From NCBI RefSeq assembly GCF_005796105.1, contig NZ_VAUO01000002.1, positions 434,001-498,000 of the forward strand: a DNA stretch of 64,000 nt. Direction: 5' to 3'. Below are positions 39,411 to 48,007 of this stretch, in pieces. The notes under the pieces are model-generated. The model saw only the letters and a program-made list of their open reading frames with translations, was not told the DNA's origin and did no database searches. This DNA comes from Pseudomonas mosselii. GTDB taxonomy: Bacteria > Pseudomonadota > Gammaproteobacteria > Pseudomonadales > Pseudomonadaceae. Each line of letters begins with the position of its first letter. Position 1 is the stretch's first letter. The position numbers were made by a program, and so were the translations under genes.

Positions 39411-39698
39411 TCAGGCAAAGGTTCCCTGGGTCTGAGGTTGATGCTGGTGTCGCAGCGCGGCGATCACACAGGGTTGCAGACGCCCTTCGGCGATCTGTAG
39501 ATCGCGATGCAGGCCATCGACCACGTCGACCAGCAGACGCTGCTCGCGTAACTGACACGCAGCTACCTTGCGCTGGAGGATGAGCGTGCCGTGTTCGTCA
39601 TGCAGTGTCAGTTGGCGACCGCCATCGGCGTCGAGGCTACCGAGGCTGGCGTGGTAAGGGGCAAGGGCATCGTTGAGCAGTCTGCAGATTCTTTCCAT
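39411..39698 (-). CDS. DUF3509 family protein (95 aa)
   Basis: A small soluble protein, MERICRLLNDALAPYHASLG..., with LTLHDEHGTLILQRKVAACQ and a helical LLVDVVDGLHRDLQIAEGRL. This matches Pseudomonas-specific DUF3509 proteins, of unknown function. ATG 39698 gives the family's usual start; ATG 39725 (MSNSQRVIR...) would add nine residues. Open-frame sequence further upstream is low-complexity and not coding. Confidence 0.75.
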   Translation of the reverse strand: MERICRLLNDALAPYHASLGSLDADGGRQLTLHDEHGTLILQRKVAACQLREQRLLVDVVDGLHRDLQIAEGRLQPCVIAALRHQHQPQTQGTFA

Positions 39699-39831
39699 CC
39701 GGATCACTCGTTGGCTGTTGGACATACTGGAACTGACCGTCGAGCCCATCGGAAAGTTCGCCCCACAGGCCCGCCTTGTCGAGCATGCGCAGGCAATGTG
39801 ACAGTTTGCAGGCGATGCGCCAGCGAAGGCT

Positions 39832-40206
39832 TCAGAGCTGTGCCAGTGCCTGTTGCAGGGCGACCGTCGACATAGGCCACGGTAACTCGCCAACCACGCG
39901 AAACCCCTGTGTGCGGGCGTCCTGGGCCAGGTCGAGAGACCTTTCGCCCACCCCTCCGACGAACAGCAACGCTCGCGGGGCGCCGCCCTTGTGCAGACAC
40001 TGGAACAACGAACGTGCACAGGGCTCAGGCATCCTGTGGTCGAGCACCAACACATCGACACCCTGCTCACGCCCCAACCAGGCGCGGGTGTCGCACAAGT
40101 CGTCACTTACGCACACATGGAACACGCCTTGGGCGTTGAAAGCCTGGTGCAGGAAGATCTGATGGAAGGGCCTGGCCTGGTGGATAAGAACACGAAGGCT
40201 GTGCAC
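39832..40206 (-). CDS. Stand-alone degenerate receiver-domain protein
   Basis: A ~124-residue protein starting with GTG 40206 (a second GTG at 40260 would add 18 residues). Secondary-structure pattern fits a CheY-like receiver: RVLIHQARPFHQIFLHQAFN, VDVLVLDHRMPEPCARSLFQ, and FRVVGELPWPMSTVALQQAL. The phosphoacceptor Asp in VLDHRMP is present, but the acidic pair after strand 1 is replaced (IHQARP), the Ser/Thr after strand 4 is missing (LLFVGGVG) and the conserved Lys-Pro is replaced (GELPWP). The family is inferred; no output domain. Confidence 0.6.
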   Translation of the reverse strand: MHSLRVLIHQARPFHQIFLHQAFNAQGVFHVCVSDDLCDTRAWLGREQGVDVLVLDHRMPEPCARSLFQCLHKGGAPRALLFVGGVGERSLDLAQDARTQGFRVVGELPWPMSTVALQQALAQL

Positions 40207-40310
40207 GGGGCGGCTCGCTACGAAATTGAAGAGCCGCACTCTAAGTGTCCCGCATACCACGAACCTATAGGAAACTTCCTAAGTTGACCGATGCTTTTTC
40301 CCACATAAGA

Positions 40311-40451
40311 AAAAGCCCATCCAAAGGATGTAGTGCTGTTCACTTAGGGCTCTGTAGGAGCAGCCTTGCCGCGGCGCCGGACCGGCCGGAAAGGGCCGCA
40401 AAGCGGCCCCGACGATCTTAAGTGAACAGCATTACATCTAAAGGATGGGCT
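40311..40451 (-). terminator. thrC terminator, split and extended by an inserted element
   Basis: The two halves AGCCCATCC and GGATGGGCT, with an AAA loop, would form a textbook 9-bp terminator reading leftwards from thrC and ending in a T-rich tract (40311 and leftwards). A 109-bp element now separates them. Its terminal inverted repeats continue the stem, so the hairpin can still form as a ~35-bp stem with the element's core as its apex. Confidence 0.75.
40331..40439. mobile_element. Small non-coding MITE-like element with 8-bp flanking direct repeats
   Basis: Terminal inverted repeats are TAGTGCTGTTCACTTA at the left and TAAGTGAACAGCATTA at the right, with one mismatch in the shared part. 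Flanking direct repeats AAAGGATG lie at 40323-40330 and 40440-40447, and joining them restores a perfect terminator. The core (40360-40410) is GC-rich, imperfectly palindromic and 47/51 identical to 18242-18292. No open frame. The exact ends are uncertain because the inverted repeats extend a few bases into the direct repeats. Confidence 0.65.
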
Positions 40452-40470
40452 CTTCTCGAAGGGCGATACC

Positions 40471-41880
40471 TTACAGCGGCTTACCACGATTCCCATGCTG
40501 GCTGACGAACGCCTGAACGGTCTTCAGGTCGTTGGCCAGCACCGTGCAGCGCTCTTCGCGGCTGAACAGGTCGCTCAGGTGCGCCGGCAGCTCCAGTGCC
40601 TTGCCGACACCGGCCTTCTCGACCGCCTCTGGGAACTTGACCGGGTGCGCAGTGCCCAGCACCACCATCGGGGTGTCCAGGCTGCGGCGGCACTCACGGG
40701 CCGCCTTGACGCCAATGGCAGTGTGCGGGTCGAGGACCTCACCGGTGCTCTGGAACACCTCGGCGATGGTTTCGCAGGTCTGCTCGTCGGTCACTGCCAG
40801 CGAATCGAACAGCTTGCGCGCCTCGGTCCAGCGGTCCTGCTCGACGCTGAAGCCGCCACCTTGCTTGAAGGTGTCCATCAGTTGGGCGACCGCTGCACCG
40901 TTGCGACCGTGCAGGTCGAACAGCAAGCGCTCAAAGTTGGACGAGACCATGATGTCCATCGACGGCGACAGGGTCGGGTGCAGGGCATCCTTGACGTACT
41001 GATTGCCGCTCATGAAGCGGTGCAGGATGTCGTTGCGGTTGGTGGCGACCACCAGCTGGCTGATCGGCAGGCCCATGTTGCGTGCCAGGTAGCCGGCGAA
41101 GATGTCGCCGAAGTTGCCGGTCGGCACCGAGAACGCGACCGAACGAGCCGGGCCACCGAGCTGCAAGGCGGCGTGGAAGTAGTAGACGATCTGGGCCATG
41201 ATCCGCGCCCAGTTGATCGAGTTGACCGCCACCAAACGCGTGCCTTTGAGGAACGACTGGTCGGCGAAGCTGGCCTTGACCATCTCCTGGCAGTCGTCGA
41301 AGTTGCCCTCGATGGCGATGTTGTGGATGTTCTCGCCGAGGATGGTGGTCATCTGGCGGCGCTGCACTTCCGACACGCGCTGGTGCGGGTGCAGGATGAA
41401 GATGTCGACGTTATCGCAGCGGCGGCAGCCTTCGATGGCGGCCGAGCCGGTATCACCACTGGTGGCACCGACGATCACCACGCGTTCGCCGCGCTTGAGC
41501 AGCACGTGGTCAAGCAGGCGGCCGAGCAGTTGCAGGGCGAAATCCTTGAACGCGAGCGTCGGGCCATGGAACAGCTCCATCACCCACTCGTTGCCATTGA
41601 GCTGGCGCAGCGGCGCCACCGCGGCGTGAGCGAAGTTGCCGTAGGTTTCTTCGAGGATTTTCTTGAAGTCGGCGTCAGCGATGCTGCCTTCGACGAACGG
41701 GCGCATCACCCGGAAGGCCAGCTCGTGGTACGGCAGGCCAGCCCAGGAGGCGATCTCTTCCTGGGTGAAGCGTGGCAGGTTTTCAGGAACGTACAGGCCG
41801 CCATCGGTGGCAAGGCCGGCCAACAGCACGTCTTCGAAGTTCAGGGCCGGAGCCTGGCCGCGGGTACTGATATAACGCAT
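40471..41880 (-). CDS. thrC: Threonine synthase
   Basis: PLP enzyme converting O-phosphohomoserine to threonine. The 469-residue protein has the family N-terminus MRYISTRGQAPALNFEDVLL, the PLP lysine in LAFKDFALQLLGRLLD, GATSGDTGSAAIEGCRR for phosphate binding, and SVPTGNFGDIFAGYLA. ATG 41880 is the family start; upstream open frame is repeat DNA. It follows hom in the same direction, separated by 162 bp of repeats. Confidence 0.96.
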   Translation of the reverse strand: MRYISTRGQAPALNFEDVLLAGLATDGGLYVPENLPRFTQEEIASWAGLPYHELAFRVMRPFVEGSIADADFKKILEETYGNFAHAAVAPLRQLNGNEWVMELFHGPTLAFKDFALQLLGRLLDHVLLKRGERVVIVGATSGDTGSAAIEGCRRCDNVDIFILHPHQRVSEVQRRQMTTILGENIHNIAIEGNFDDCQEMVKASFADQSFLKGTRLVAVNSINWARIMAQIVYYFHAALQLGGPARSVAFSVPTGNFGDIFAGYLARNMGLPISQLVVATNRNDILHRFMSGNQYVKDALHPTLSPSMDIMVSSNFERLLFDLHGRNGAAVAQLMDTFKQGGGFSVEQDRWTEARKLFDSLAVTDEQTCETIAEVFQSTGEVLDPHTAIGVKAARECRRSLDTPMVVLGTAHPVKFPEAVEKAGVGKALELPAHLSDLFSREERCTVLANDLKTVQAFVSQHGNRGKPL

Positions 41881-41900
41881 GGGTGCAAACCTTCGGTTTG

Positions 41901-42044
41901 AGCGGCAAGTCGCGAGCTGCAAGCTACAAGAAAAAAGCCGATCGGCGATGCTCTTGCGCAGGATGCCCCTACTTTGCCGCAAATGTAATCATTCAGAGCC
42001 CCAACACGAGCTGCTTGCAGCTTGTAGCGTGGGGCTTACCGCTT
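41901..42044. repeat. Paired inverted repeat arms between hom and thrC (locus 1 of 3)
   Basis: Left arm AGCGGCAAGTCGCGAGCTGC continuing AAGCTACAAG; right arm CTTGCAGCTTGTAGC, then GCTTACCGCT, in opposite orientation. The spacer is ~85 bp. The same arms recur at 49503-49680 and 53299-53380. Confidence 0.7.
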
Positions 42045-43347
42045 AGTTGAGCTGTTCGACGCGGATGCGCACGACATTGCCGACCACATCCTGGAGCGCC
42101 TCAAGAGCAACGATGGCGTCATCGATGCGCTGCTCGACCACACGATGGGTCAGCAGGATCATCGGCACCAGGCCGTCCTGTTCCTCGGCTTCCTTCTGCA
42201 TGATCGACTCGATGTTAATGCCACGCTCGGAGAGGATGCTCGCCACCTGGGCCAGGACACCGGGATGATCCTTGGCCTGGATCCGCAGGTAGTAGGCGCT
42301 CTCGCACGCATCAATTGGCAGGATCGGGTGGTCCGACAGCGAATCGGGCTGGAAGGCCAGGTGCGGGACGCGGTTCTCTGGGTCCGAGGTCATGGCACGC
42401 ACCACATCCACCAGGTCGGCCACCACCGACGAAGCGGTCGGTTCCATGCCGGCGCCGGCGCCGTAGTACAGCGTGGAGCCTGCGGCATCGCCGTTGACCA
42501 TCACCGCGTTCATCACGCCATTGACGTTGGCGATCAGACGGTCGCTTGGGATCAGCGTCGGGTGTACGCGCAGCTCGATACCGGCCTGGGTGCGGCGCGC
42601 CACGCCCAGGTGCTTGATGCGATAGCCCAGGGCCTCGGCGTAATTGACATCAGCGGTGGTCAGCTGGGTGATGCCTTCGGTGTAGGCTTTGTCGAATTGC
42701 AGCGGGATGCCAAAGGCGATGGATGCCAGGATGGTCAGCTTGTGCGCCGCATCGATGCCCTCGACGTCGAACGTTGGGTCGGCTTCGGCGTAACCCAGCG
42801 CCTGGGCTTCGGCCAGCACGTCCGGGAAAGCGCGGCCTTTCTCGCGCATTTCGGTGAGGATGAAGTTGCCGGTGCCGTTGATGATCCCGGCCAGCCAGTT
42901 GATGCGGTTGGCCGACAGGCCTTCGCGGATTGCCTTGATCACCGGGATGCCACCGGCTACCGCCGCTTCGAAGGCAACGATGACGCCCTTCTCGCGTGCC
43001 TTGGCGAAAATCTCGTTGCCGTGCACGGCGATCAACGCCTTGTTGGCAGTGACAACGTGCTTGCCGTTGTCGATGGCCTTGAGTACCAGGTCACGGGCGA
43101 TGGTATAGCCGCCGATCAGCTCGATGACGATATCGATCTCGGGGTTGCTGGCAACTTCGAACACGTCAGCGGTAATGGGGGTACCGGTAATCTGGCAGTT
43201 CGGGTTCTGCGAGCGCATGGCAATCTGTGCCACTTCAATACCGCGCCCGGCACGGCGGGCAATCTCCTCGGCGTTGCGCTGAAGTACATTGAAGGTACCG
43301 CCACCGACGGTCCCCAACCCACAGATGCCTACTTTGACCGGTTTCAC
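42043..43347 (-). CDS. hom: Homoserine dehydrogenase
   Basis: Reduces aspartate semialdehyde to homoserine in the threonine/methionine branch. The 434-residue product has the Rossmann start VGICGLGTVGGGTFNVLQRN, the catalytic FEAAVAGGIPVIKAIREGLS, and a C-terminal ACT domain (ILSERGINIESIMQKEAEEQ), through which threonine inhibition usually acts. The start is GTG 43347, with GGGGAG upstream; an earlier ATG at 43395 lies in untranslated DNA. Precedes thrC. Confidence 0.96.
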   Translation of the reverse strand: MKPVKVGICGLGTVGGGTFNVLQRNAEEIARRAGRGIEVAQIAMRSQNPNCQITGTPITADVFEVASNPEIDIVIELIGGYTIARDLVLKAIDNGKHVVTANKALIAVHGNEIFAKAREKGVIVAFEAAVAGGIPVIKAIREGLSANRINWLAGIINGTGNFILTEMREKGRAFPDVLAEAQALGYAEADPTFDVEGIDAAHKLTILASIAFGIPLQFDKAYTEGITQLTTADVNYAEALGYRIKHLGVARRTQAGIELRVHPTLIPSDRLIANVNGVMNAVMVNGDAAGSTLYYGAGAGMEPTASSVVADLVDVVRAMTSDPENRVPHLAFQPDSLSDHPILPIDACESAYYLRIQAKDHPGVLAQVASILSERGINIESIMQKEAEEQDGLVPMILLTHRVVEQRIDDAIVALEALQDVVGNVVRIRVEQLN

Positions 43348-43429
43348 TGTGAACTCCCCATTGAACGGCCGGCACCTGCGCCGACCGTGAAACATGCCGT
43401 CACCCCATGACGACGGCGTACTGAATTGA

Positions 43430-44179
43430 TTACTTGCTAGCGGCCAAGGCCAACTTGGCCACTTGTGGTGCCGGCTGGTAGCCCGGAATCACCTGGCCGC
43501 TCTGCAGCACGATCGCCGGCGTGCCGTTGACGCCAATCGACTGCCCCAGGGCAAACTGCTTGCCAACCGGGTTCTCGCACTTGGCGGCCTTGATTTCTTT
43601 GCCATCGACCATCTTGTCCATTGCCGCGCGGCGGTCGCTGGAGCACCACACGGCCTGCAACTGTTCGTCACCCGCCGAGCCCAGGCCCTGGCGCGGGAAG
43701 GCGACGTAGCGCACTTCGATACCGCGCTTGTTCAGTTCGGGGATTTCGGCGTGCAGCTTGTGGCAGTAAGGGCAGGTGGTGTCGGTGAACACGGTGATGT
43801 GCGACTTGGTTTCGCCCTTGGCCGGGTACACGACCATTTCGGCGGTCGGAATGCCATTGATCAGCTTGGCGATGCCTTGACGCTCGGTTTTCTCGGTGAG
43901 GTTGACCGGCTTGCCATCCTGGATCTGGAACAGGTAGCCCTGCATCACGAACTGGCCATCGGCACTGGCGTACAGCACACGGCCACCTTGCAGCTTGACT
44001 TCGTACAGGCCATTGAGTGGGCTGCTGGCAACGCTCTCGACCGGCACTTCAAGCGAAAGGTTCTGCAACGACTTGCGGATCGCCTGCTCGGCGCTGGCAT
44101 TGCTATCAGTCGCCGCGGCGGCGGCAAAGGTGCTGGCCAGCGCCAGGGCGGCGGCGGCAAAAAGCTGGGTCACGCGCAT
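43430..44179 (-). CDS. dsbC: Periplasmic disulfide isomerase DsbC
   Basis: Repairs wrong disulphide bonds in the periplasm. The 249-residue precursor has a signal peptide (MRVTQLFAAAALALASTFAA), an N-terminal dimerisation domain and a thioredoxin domain with the CPYC motif at residues 136-139 (TDTTCPYCHKLH). ATG 44179 is chosen; a GTG 12 codons upstream is unlikely. It is followed by hom after 82 bp. Confidence 0.94.
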   Translation of the reverse strand: MRVTQLFAAAALALASTFAAAAATDSNASAEQAIRKSLQNLSLEVPVESVASSPLNGLYEVKLQGGRVLYASADGQFVMQGYLFQIQDGKPVNLTEKTERQGIAKLINGIPTAEMVVYPAKGETKSHITVFTDTTCPYCHKLHAEIPELNKRGIEVRYVAFPRQGLGSAGDEQLQAVWCSSDRRAAMDKMVDGKEIKAAKCENPVGKQFALGQSIGVNGTPAIVLQSGQVIPGYQPAPQVAKLALAASK

Positions 44180-44332
44180 GGGAACTCCTGAGGGCGGACG
44201 GGGCCGATGAAACACGCCTGCGGCTGGAAATGCGGCGTTCGTGCGGCCCTTGCAACAAACCGTCCAAGCCTACCACAACAGACGCCTTCGGAATGTCCTC
44301 TCAAGCACCGGTCGGCGGAACATGAAAATCAT

Positions 44333-45229
44333 TCATCCGCGCGGATGATGCTGGGCATGCAGCTGTTGCAGGCGTGCCTTGGCCACGTGGGTGTAGATCT
44401 GCGTGGTCGACAAATCACTGTGGCCCAGTAGCATCTGCACCACGCGCAGGTCGGCGCCGTGGTTGAGCAGGTGAGTGGCGAAAGCATGCCGCAAGGTGTG
44501 CGGCGACAGCGGTTTGTCGATGCCTGCCACCTGGGCGTGATGTTTGATCCGGTGCCAGAAGGTCTGGCGCGTCATCTGCTCGCCGCGCTGGCTAGGAAAC
44601 AACACGTCGCTGGGGCGTCCATTGAGCAGTTCGGCGCGGCCATCGCGCAAGTAACGCTCGACCCACAACACCGCCTCCTCGCCCATCGGCACCAGGCGCT
44701 CCTTGCTCCCCTTGCCCATCACCCGCAACACACCCTGGCGCAGGTTGACCTGATCCAGGGTGAGGCTGACCAGTTCGGTCACACGCAAACCACAGGCATA
44801 CAGCACTTCAAGCATGGCCCGGTCGCGCTGGCCGATGGCTTCGCTGCGCTCGGGTGCTTGCAGCAACGCTTCGACATCGGCTTCGGACAGCGACTTGGGC
44901 AGCGGACGTCCCAACTGCGGCATGTCCACCTGCAACGTCGGATCGACGCCAATCAGTCGTTCGCGCAACAAATACCGGTAGAAACCACGTACGCCGGACA
45001 GAAAGCGCGCCGTCGAACGAGGCTTGTAGGCCTGATCGAAACGCCAGGCCAGGTGATCGAGGATCAGCTCGCGCCCAGCGTCGGGCAAGGCCACGCCTTT
45101 GTCCTGCAACCAGCCGTTGAACAGGGCCAAGTCGCTGCGGTACGAGGTGCGGGTGTTATCGGACAGGCCTTTTTCCAGCCAAAGGGCATCGAGGAACTGG
45201 CCGATCAGGGGGTGGTCGAGGGCAGCCAT
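44333..45229 (-). CDS. xerD: Site-specific tyrosine recombinase XerD
   Basis: Works with XerC at dif to resolve chromosome dimers. The 298-residue protein has the SAM-like core-binding N-terminus (DALWLEKGLSDNTRTSYRSD) and the catalytic domain with Arg in LYACGLRVTELVSLTLD, HTLRHAFATHLLNHGAD, LLGHSDLSTTQIYTHV (nucleophile Tyr). All catalytic residues appear. dsbC follows, as in other pseudomonads. Confidence 0.96.
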   Translation of the reverse strand: MAALDHPLIGQFLDALWLEKGLSDNTRTSYRSDLALFNGWLQDKGVALPDAGRELILDHLAWRFDQAYKPRSTARFLSGVRGFYRYLLRERLIGVDPTLQVDMPQLGRPLPKSLSEADVEALLQAPERSEAIGQRDRAMLEVLYACGLRVTELVSLTLDQVNLRQGVLRVMGKGSKERLVPMGEEAVLWVERYLRDGRAELLNGRPSDVLFPSQRGEQMTRQTFWHRIKHHAQVAGIDKPLSPHTLRHAFATHLLNHGADLRVVQMLLGHSDLSTTQIYTHVAKARLQQLHAQHHPRG

Positions 45230-45281
45230 GGGTACCAGAGAGTCAAGTCGCCAAATGTCTTAAAGCAGATTACCGCTTGCC

Positions 45282-45689
45282 TCAAACCTGCGGCAATACC
45301 GGCACCGGACGCTTGTCTTCATCGATGGCAACGAAGCTGAACACACCATGGATCGCCCGCTCGCGGCCGTCGAGGTACATGTTCTCGACGAACACATCCA
45401 CCTGCACCTGCAAGCTGGTGTTGCCGACTTTCACCACCGTACCGACCAACTCGACGATGGTGCCCGCTGGAATCGGGTGCTTGAAGTCGATCCGGTCGGT
45501 GGGCACGGTCACCAGGGGCAGGCGACAAAAACGCGTGGCGGCGATGAACGACACTTCGTCCATCCAGGCCAAGGCGGTACCGCCGAACAAGGTGTTGTGG
45601 TGGTTGGTGGTATTGGGGAACACCGCCTTGGTCACACGGGTGACCGACAGCTCGGTGCGGCGCTGGATTTCCTGCTCGCGCGGGGTCAT
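45282..45689 (-). CDS. Acyl-CoA thioesterase, hotdog fold (YciA/BFIT-type)
   Basis: Hydrolyses acyl-CoA. The 135-residue product has the hotdog signature NHHNTLFGGTALAWMDEVSF, and the second block GTIVELVGTVVKVGNTSLQV. ATG 45689 (MTPREQEIQRRTELSVTRV) is the family start; the earlier codon at 45749 adds unrelated residues. xerD lies 52 bp further on in the same direction. Confidence 0.9.
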   Translation of the reverse strand: MTPREQEIQRRTELSVTRVTKAVFPNTTNHHNTLFGGTALAWMDEVSFIAATRFCRLPLVTVPTDRIDFKHPIPAGTIVELVGTVVKVGNTSLQVQVDVFVENMYLDGRERAIHGVFSFVAIDEDKRPVPVLPQV

Positions 45690-45769
45690 GGGCAACTCAC
45701 GTCTAAGGGGGTTGAGGACAGTGGCGCCTGCTGCTTGGGGTAGATCCATCGACGCAGGACGCAGAAAGC

Positions 45770-45797
45770 AAAAAAGCAGCCCGAAGGCTGCTTTTTT
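45770..45797 (-). terminator. Rho-independent terminator of the rpsP-rplS operon
   Basis: GCAGCC and GGCTGC form the stem around CGAA, with AAAAAA before and TTTTTT after. It follows rplS on the minus strand by ~36 bp. Confidence 0.9.
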
Positions 45798-45833
45798 CTC
45801 GCTAGGCGGCCTCGGCCACCGGGCAAACTGTAC

Positions 45834-46184
45834 TCAGGACAGTTTTTCCTTGATGCGAGCGGCTTTGCCGGACAGGTCGCGCAGGTAGTACAGCTTGGCT
45901 TTACGCACGTCACCACGACGTTTCACGGCCAGGCTGTCGATCTGCGGGCTGTAGGTCTGGAAGGTACGCTCTACGCCAACGCCGCTGGAGATCTTGCGCA
46001 CGGTGAAGGCGCTGTTCAGACCGCGGTTACGCTTGGCGATAACGACGCCTTCGAACGCCTGCAGACGCGAGCGGTCGCCTTCCTTCACTTTAACCTGGAC
46101 GACAACGGTGTCGCCGGGTGCGAAGGTCGGGATCTCTTTGCTCATCTGCTCGGCTTCGAGCTGCTGGATGATCTTGTTGGTCAT
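45834..46184 (-). CDS. rplS: Ribosomal protein L19
   Basis: Large-subunit protein at the 30S-50S interface. The 116-residue product has [20 protein letters not shown] and [20 protein letters not shown], typical of L19. Strong AGGAG site. Last gene of the rpsP-rimM-trmD-rplS operon, 42 bp after trmD. Confidence 0.97.
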   Translation of the reverse strand: MTNKIIQQLEAEQMSKEIPTFAPGDTVVVQVKVKEGDRSRLQAFEGVVIAKRNRGLNSAFTVRKISSGVGVERTFQTYSPQIDSLAVKRRGDVRKAKLYYLRDLSGKAARIKEKLS

Positions 46185-46226
46185 GCTGTGCTCCTAAGAT
46201 GGATACGCGATCCACCATCGATACGT

Positions 46227-46979
46227 TTAACTATCGTCCCGCTCGCGGAGGTATTCCTCGAGCAGCTTCTTCTCTTCTCCAGAAAGCGAGCGACTTTCCA
46301 GAAGATCGGCGCGTCGTTCGAAGGTCCTACCAAGGGACTGCTTCATCCGCCAACGCCGGATATGTGCATGGTTGCCACTTAGCAACACGTCGGGTACACG
46401 CTGATCCGCATACACCTCAGGTCGGGTGTAGTGCGGGCAATCCAGCAGACCGTCGGTGAAAGAGTCTTCCTCCGCCGAGTCCACATGCCCTAAAGCTCCG
46501 GGCAGCAGCCGCGTAACCGCATCGATCAGTACCATGGCCGGCAGCTCGCCACCGGAAAGCACATAGTCACCAATCGACCACTCCTCATCGACATGAGCCT
46601 CGATAAAGCGCTCGTCGATGCCTTCATAACGACCGGCGATCAGGATCAACGATTCCTGTTCGGCCAGGCCTTTGACCGCCTGCTGCGTCAGCTTGCGGCC
46701 TTGTGGCGAAAGGTAGATCACCTTTGCCGATGCTCCGGTCGCCTGCCTGGCACTGGCCAGGGCGTCTTCCAGAGGCTTGATCTTCATCACCATGCCCGGA
46801 CCACCGCCAAACGGACGATCATCCACCGTATGATGGCGATCAGTGGTGTAGTCCCGCGGGTTCCAGCAGGTCACTTGGAGCAACCCCTGTTTCACCGCAC
46901 GGCTGGTAATGCCGTACTCCGTGATGGCCGAGAACATCTCGGGGAACAACGTGACGACTTCTACGCGAAGGTTGCCCAT
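46227..46979 (-). CDS. trmD: tRNA (guanine(37)-N1)-methyltransferase
   Basis: Methylates G37 of tRNAs using SAM bound in a trefoil knot. The 250-residue product has [40 protein letters not shown], and the knot segment [23 protein letters not shown] 46979 starts 2 bp after the rimM stop; earlier starts lie inside rimM. Confidence 0.97.
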   Translation of the reverse strand: MGNLRVEVVTLFPEMFSAITEYGITSRAVKQGLLQVTCWNPRDYTTDRHHTVDDRPFGGGPGMVMKIKPLEDALASARQATGASAKVIYLSPQGRKLTQQAVKGLAEQESLILIAGRYEGIDERFIEAHVDEEWSIGDYVLSGGELPAMVLIDAVTRLLPGALGHVDSAEEDSFTDGLLDCPHYTRPEVYADQRVPDVLLSGNHAHIRRWRMKQSLGRTFERRADLLESRSLSGEEKKLLEEYLRERDDS

Positions 46980-46981
46980 CG

Positions 46982-47518
46982 TCAGAAATCCGCGTCCCAT
47001 TCGACACGCATCACACCTGCTTCCAGGTCGACGGCAAGCACGCATTGCGCCGTATAGGGCAATAGACGCTCGCGATCATCCAGGCTGCCTGCGCAAGGCT
47101 TGACCACCAATACATCGTTTGCACCGGTCTCCAACAAGTGATCGACCTTGCCGAACAGTTGTTCGTCCTGGTTGATGACTTTCAGACCCACCAACTGGTA
47201 CCAGTAGTACTCGTCAGCGGCCAGGTTGGGCAAAAGGCTGCGTGGAACGCAGATTTCGTAACCGCTCAGAAGACGGGCTTCATCACGATCATCGAGGCCT
47301 TTCAACTTGACGACCAGGCCCTTCTGGGAGCCACGACCGTTGACCAGCTCGACCTGCTTTACCTTGCCTTCGTGCCGAAGCGTCCAGCGCGGGTAATCCA
47401 GCAGGTTTTCAATCGGATCGGTAAAGGAATACACCTTCACCTCGCCGCGAACGCCGTGAACCGAAAAAATCTTGCCAACGACGATGAGGTCGTCAGCCTT
47501 CTCTGGCGTCGCGTTCAT
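46982..47518 (-). CDS. rimM: 16S rRNA processing/ribosome maturation factor RimM
   Basis: Assists assembly of the 30S head with S19. The 178-residue protein has the RimM N-terminal domain ([20 protein letters not shown]) and the PRC-barrel domain ([20 protein letters not shown]). It starts 5 bp after the rpsP stop. Confidence 0.97.
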   Translation of the reverse strand: MNATPEKADDLIVVGKIFSVHGVRGEVKVYSFTDPIENLLDYPRWTLRHEGKVKQVELVNGRGSQKGLVVKLKGLDDRDEARLLSGYEICVPRSLLPNLAADEYYWYQLVGLKVINQDEQLFGKVDHLLETGANDVLVVKPCAGSLDDRERLLPYTAQCVLAVDLEAGVMRVEWDADF

Positions 47519-47523
47519 ACTGC

Positions 47524-47775
47524 TCAGGCTGCGGCCTTGGCAGCGTCCTTCAGCAGCTGAGCAACACGCTCAGACGGCTGCGCGCCCTGGCTCAGCCAGT
47601 AGGTGACGCGTTCCTGGTTGACCGACAGCTTGACTTCGGCGCCCGATGCGATCGGGTTGAAGAAGCCAACGCGCTCAACGAAACGGCCGTCACGGGCGTT
47701 ACGCGAGTTGGTCACGGTCAGGTGGTAGAAAGGGCGCTTCTTGGAGCCGCCACGGGCAAGACGGATGGTTACCAT
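47524..47775 (-). CDS. rpsP: Ribosomal protein S16
   Basis: Small-subunit protein. The 83-residue product starts [20 protein letters not shown] and ends [10 protein letters not shown]. First gene of the operon. The family start is ATG 47775; the open frame continues 18 codons further into the leader. Confidence 0.97.
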   Translation of the reverse strand: MVTIRLARGGSKKRPFYHLTVTNSRNARDGRFVERVGFFNPIASGAEVKLSVNQERVTYWLSQGAQPSERVAQLLKDAAKAAA

Positions 47776-47813
47776 GTGAACATCGTTCCTATAGTCGGTG
47801 CTGCAAAACTGAA

Positions 47814-47838
47814 TGCCCAATGGGCACACGGGTGCCCA
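47814..47838 (-). promoter_or_regulatory. Two mutually exclusive hairpins in the rpsP leader
   Basis: TGCCC(47814-18) can pair with GGGCA (47822-26), while TGGGCAC (47821-27) can pair with GTGCCCA (47832-38). Both share the same middle strand and lie 39-63 bp upstream of the rpsP start. A GAATAT (-10-like) box sits upstream near 47851-47856, so the hairpins would be in the mRNA leader. A regulatory role is inferred. Confidence 0.35.
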
Positions 47839-47949
47839 AAAGGCCGCATATTCTCAGGGAATACACGGACATTTGCAAATGCCTTTTTCGGCAGGTGCAT
47901 GCCCCGCCGCTCAGCCTTGCTGGTTAGAGCCGCCTCAAGACGGCCATGC

Positions 47950-47965
47950 CCCCGCCGAAGCGGGG
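47950..47965. repeat. 6-bp perfect hairpin in the rpsP-ffh gap
   Basis: CCCCGC, loop CGAA (UUCG on the minus strand), GCGGGG. It lies ~40 bp past the ffh stop, but has no U-run. Confidence 0.4.
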
Positions 47966-48007
47966 TCTGGCGGGCCACCTGATATCAAGGAAGCCCGCCG
48001 GATTCGC

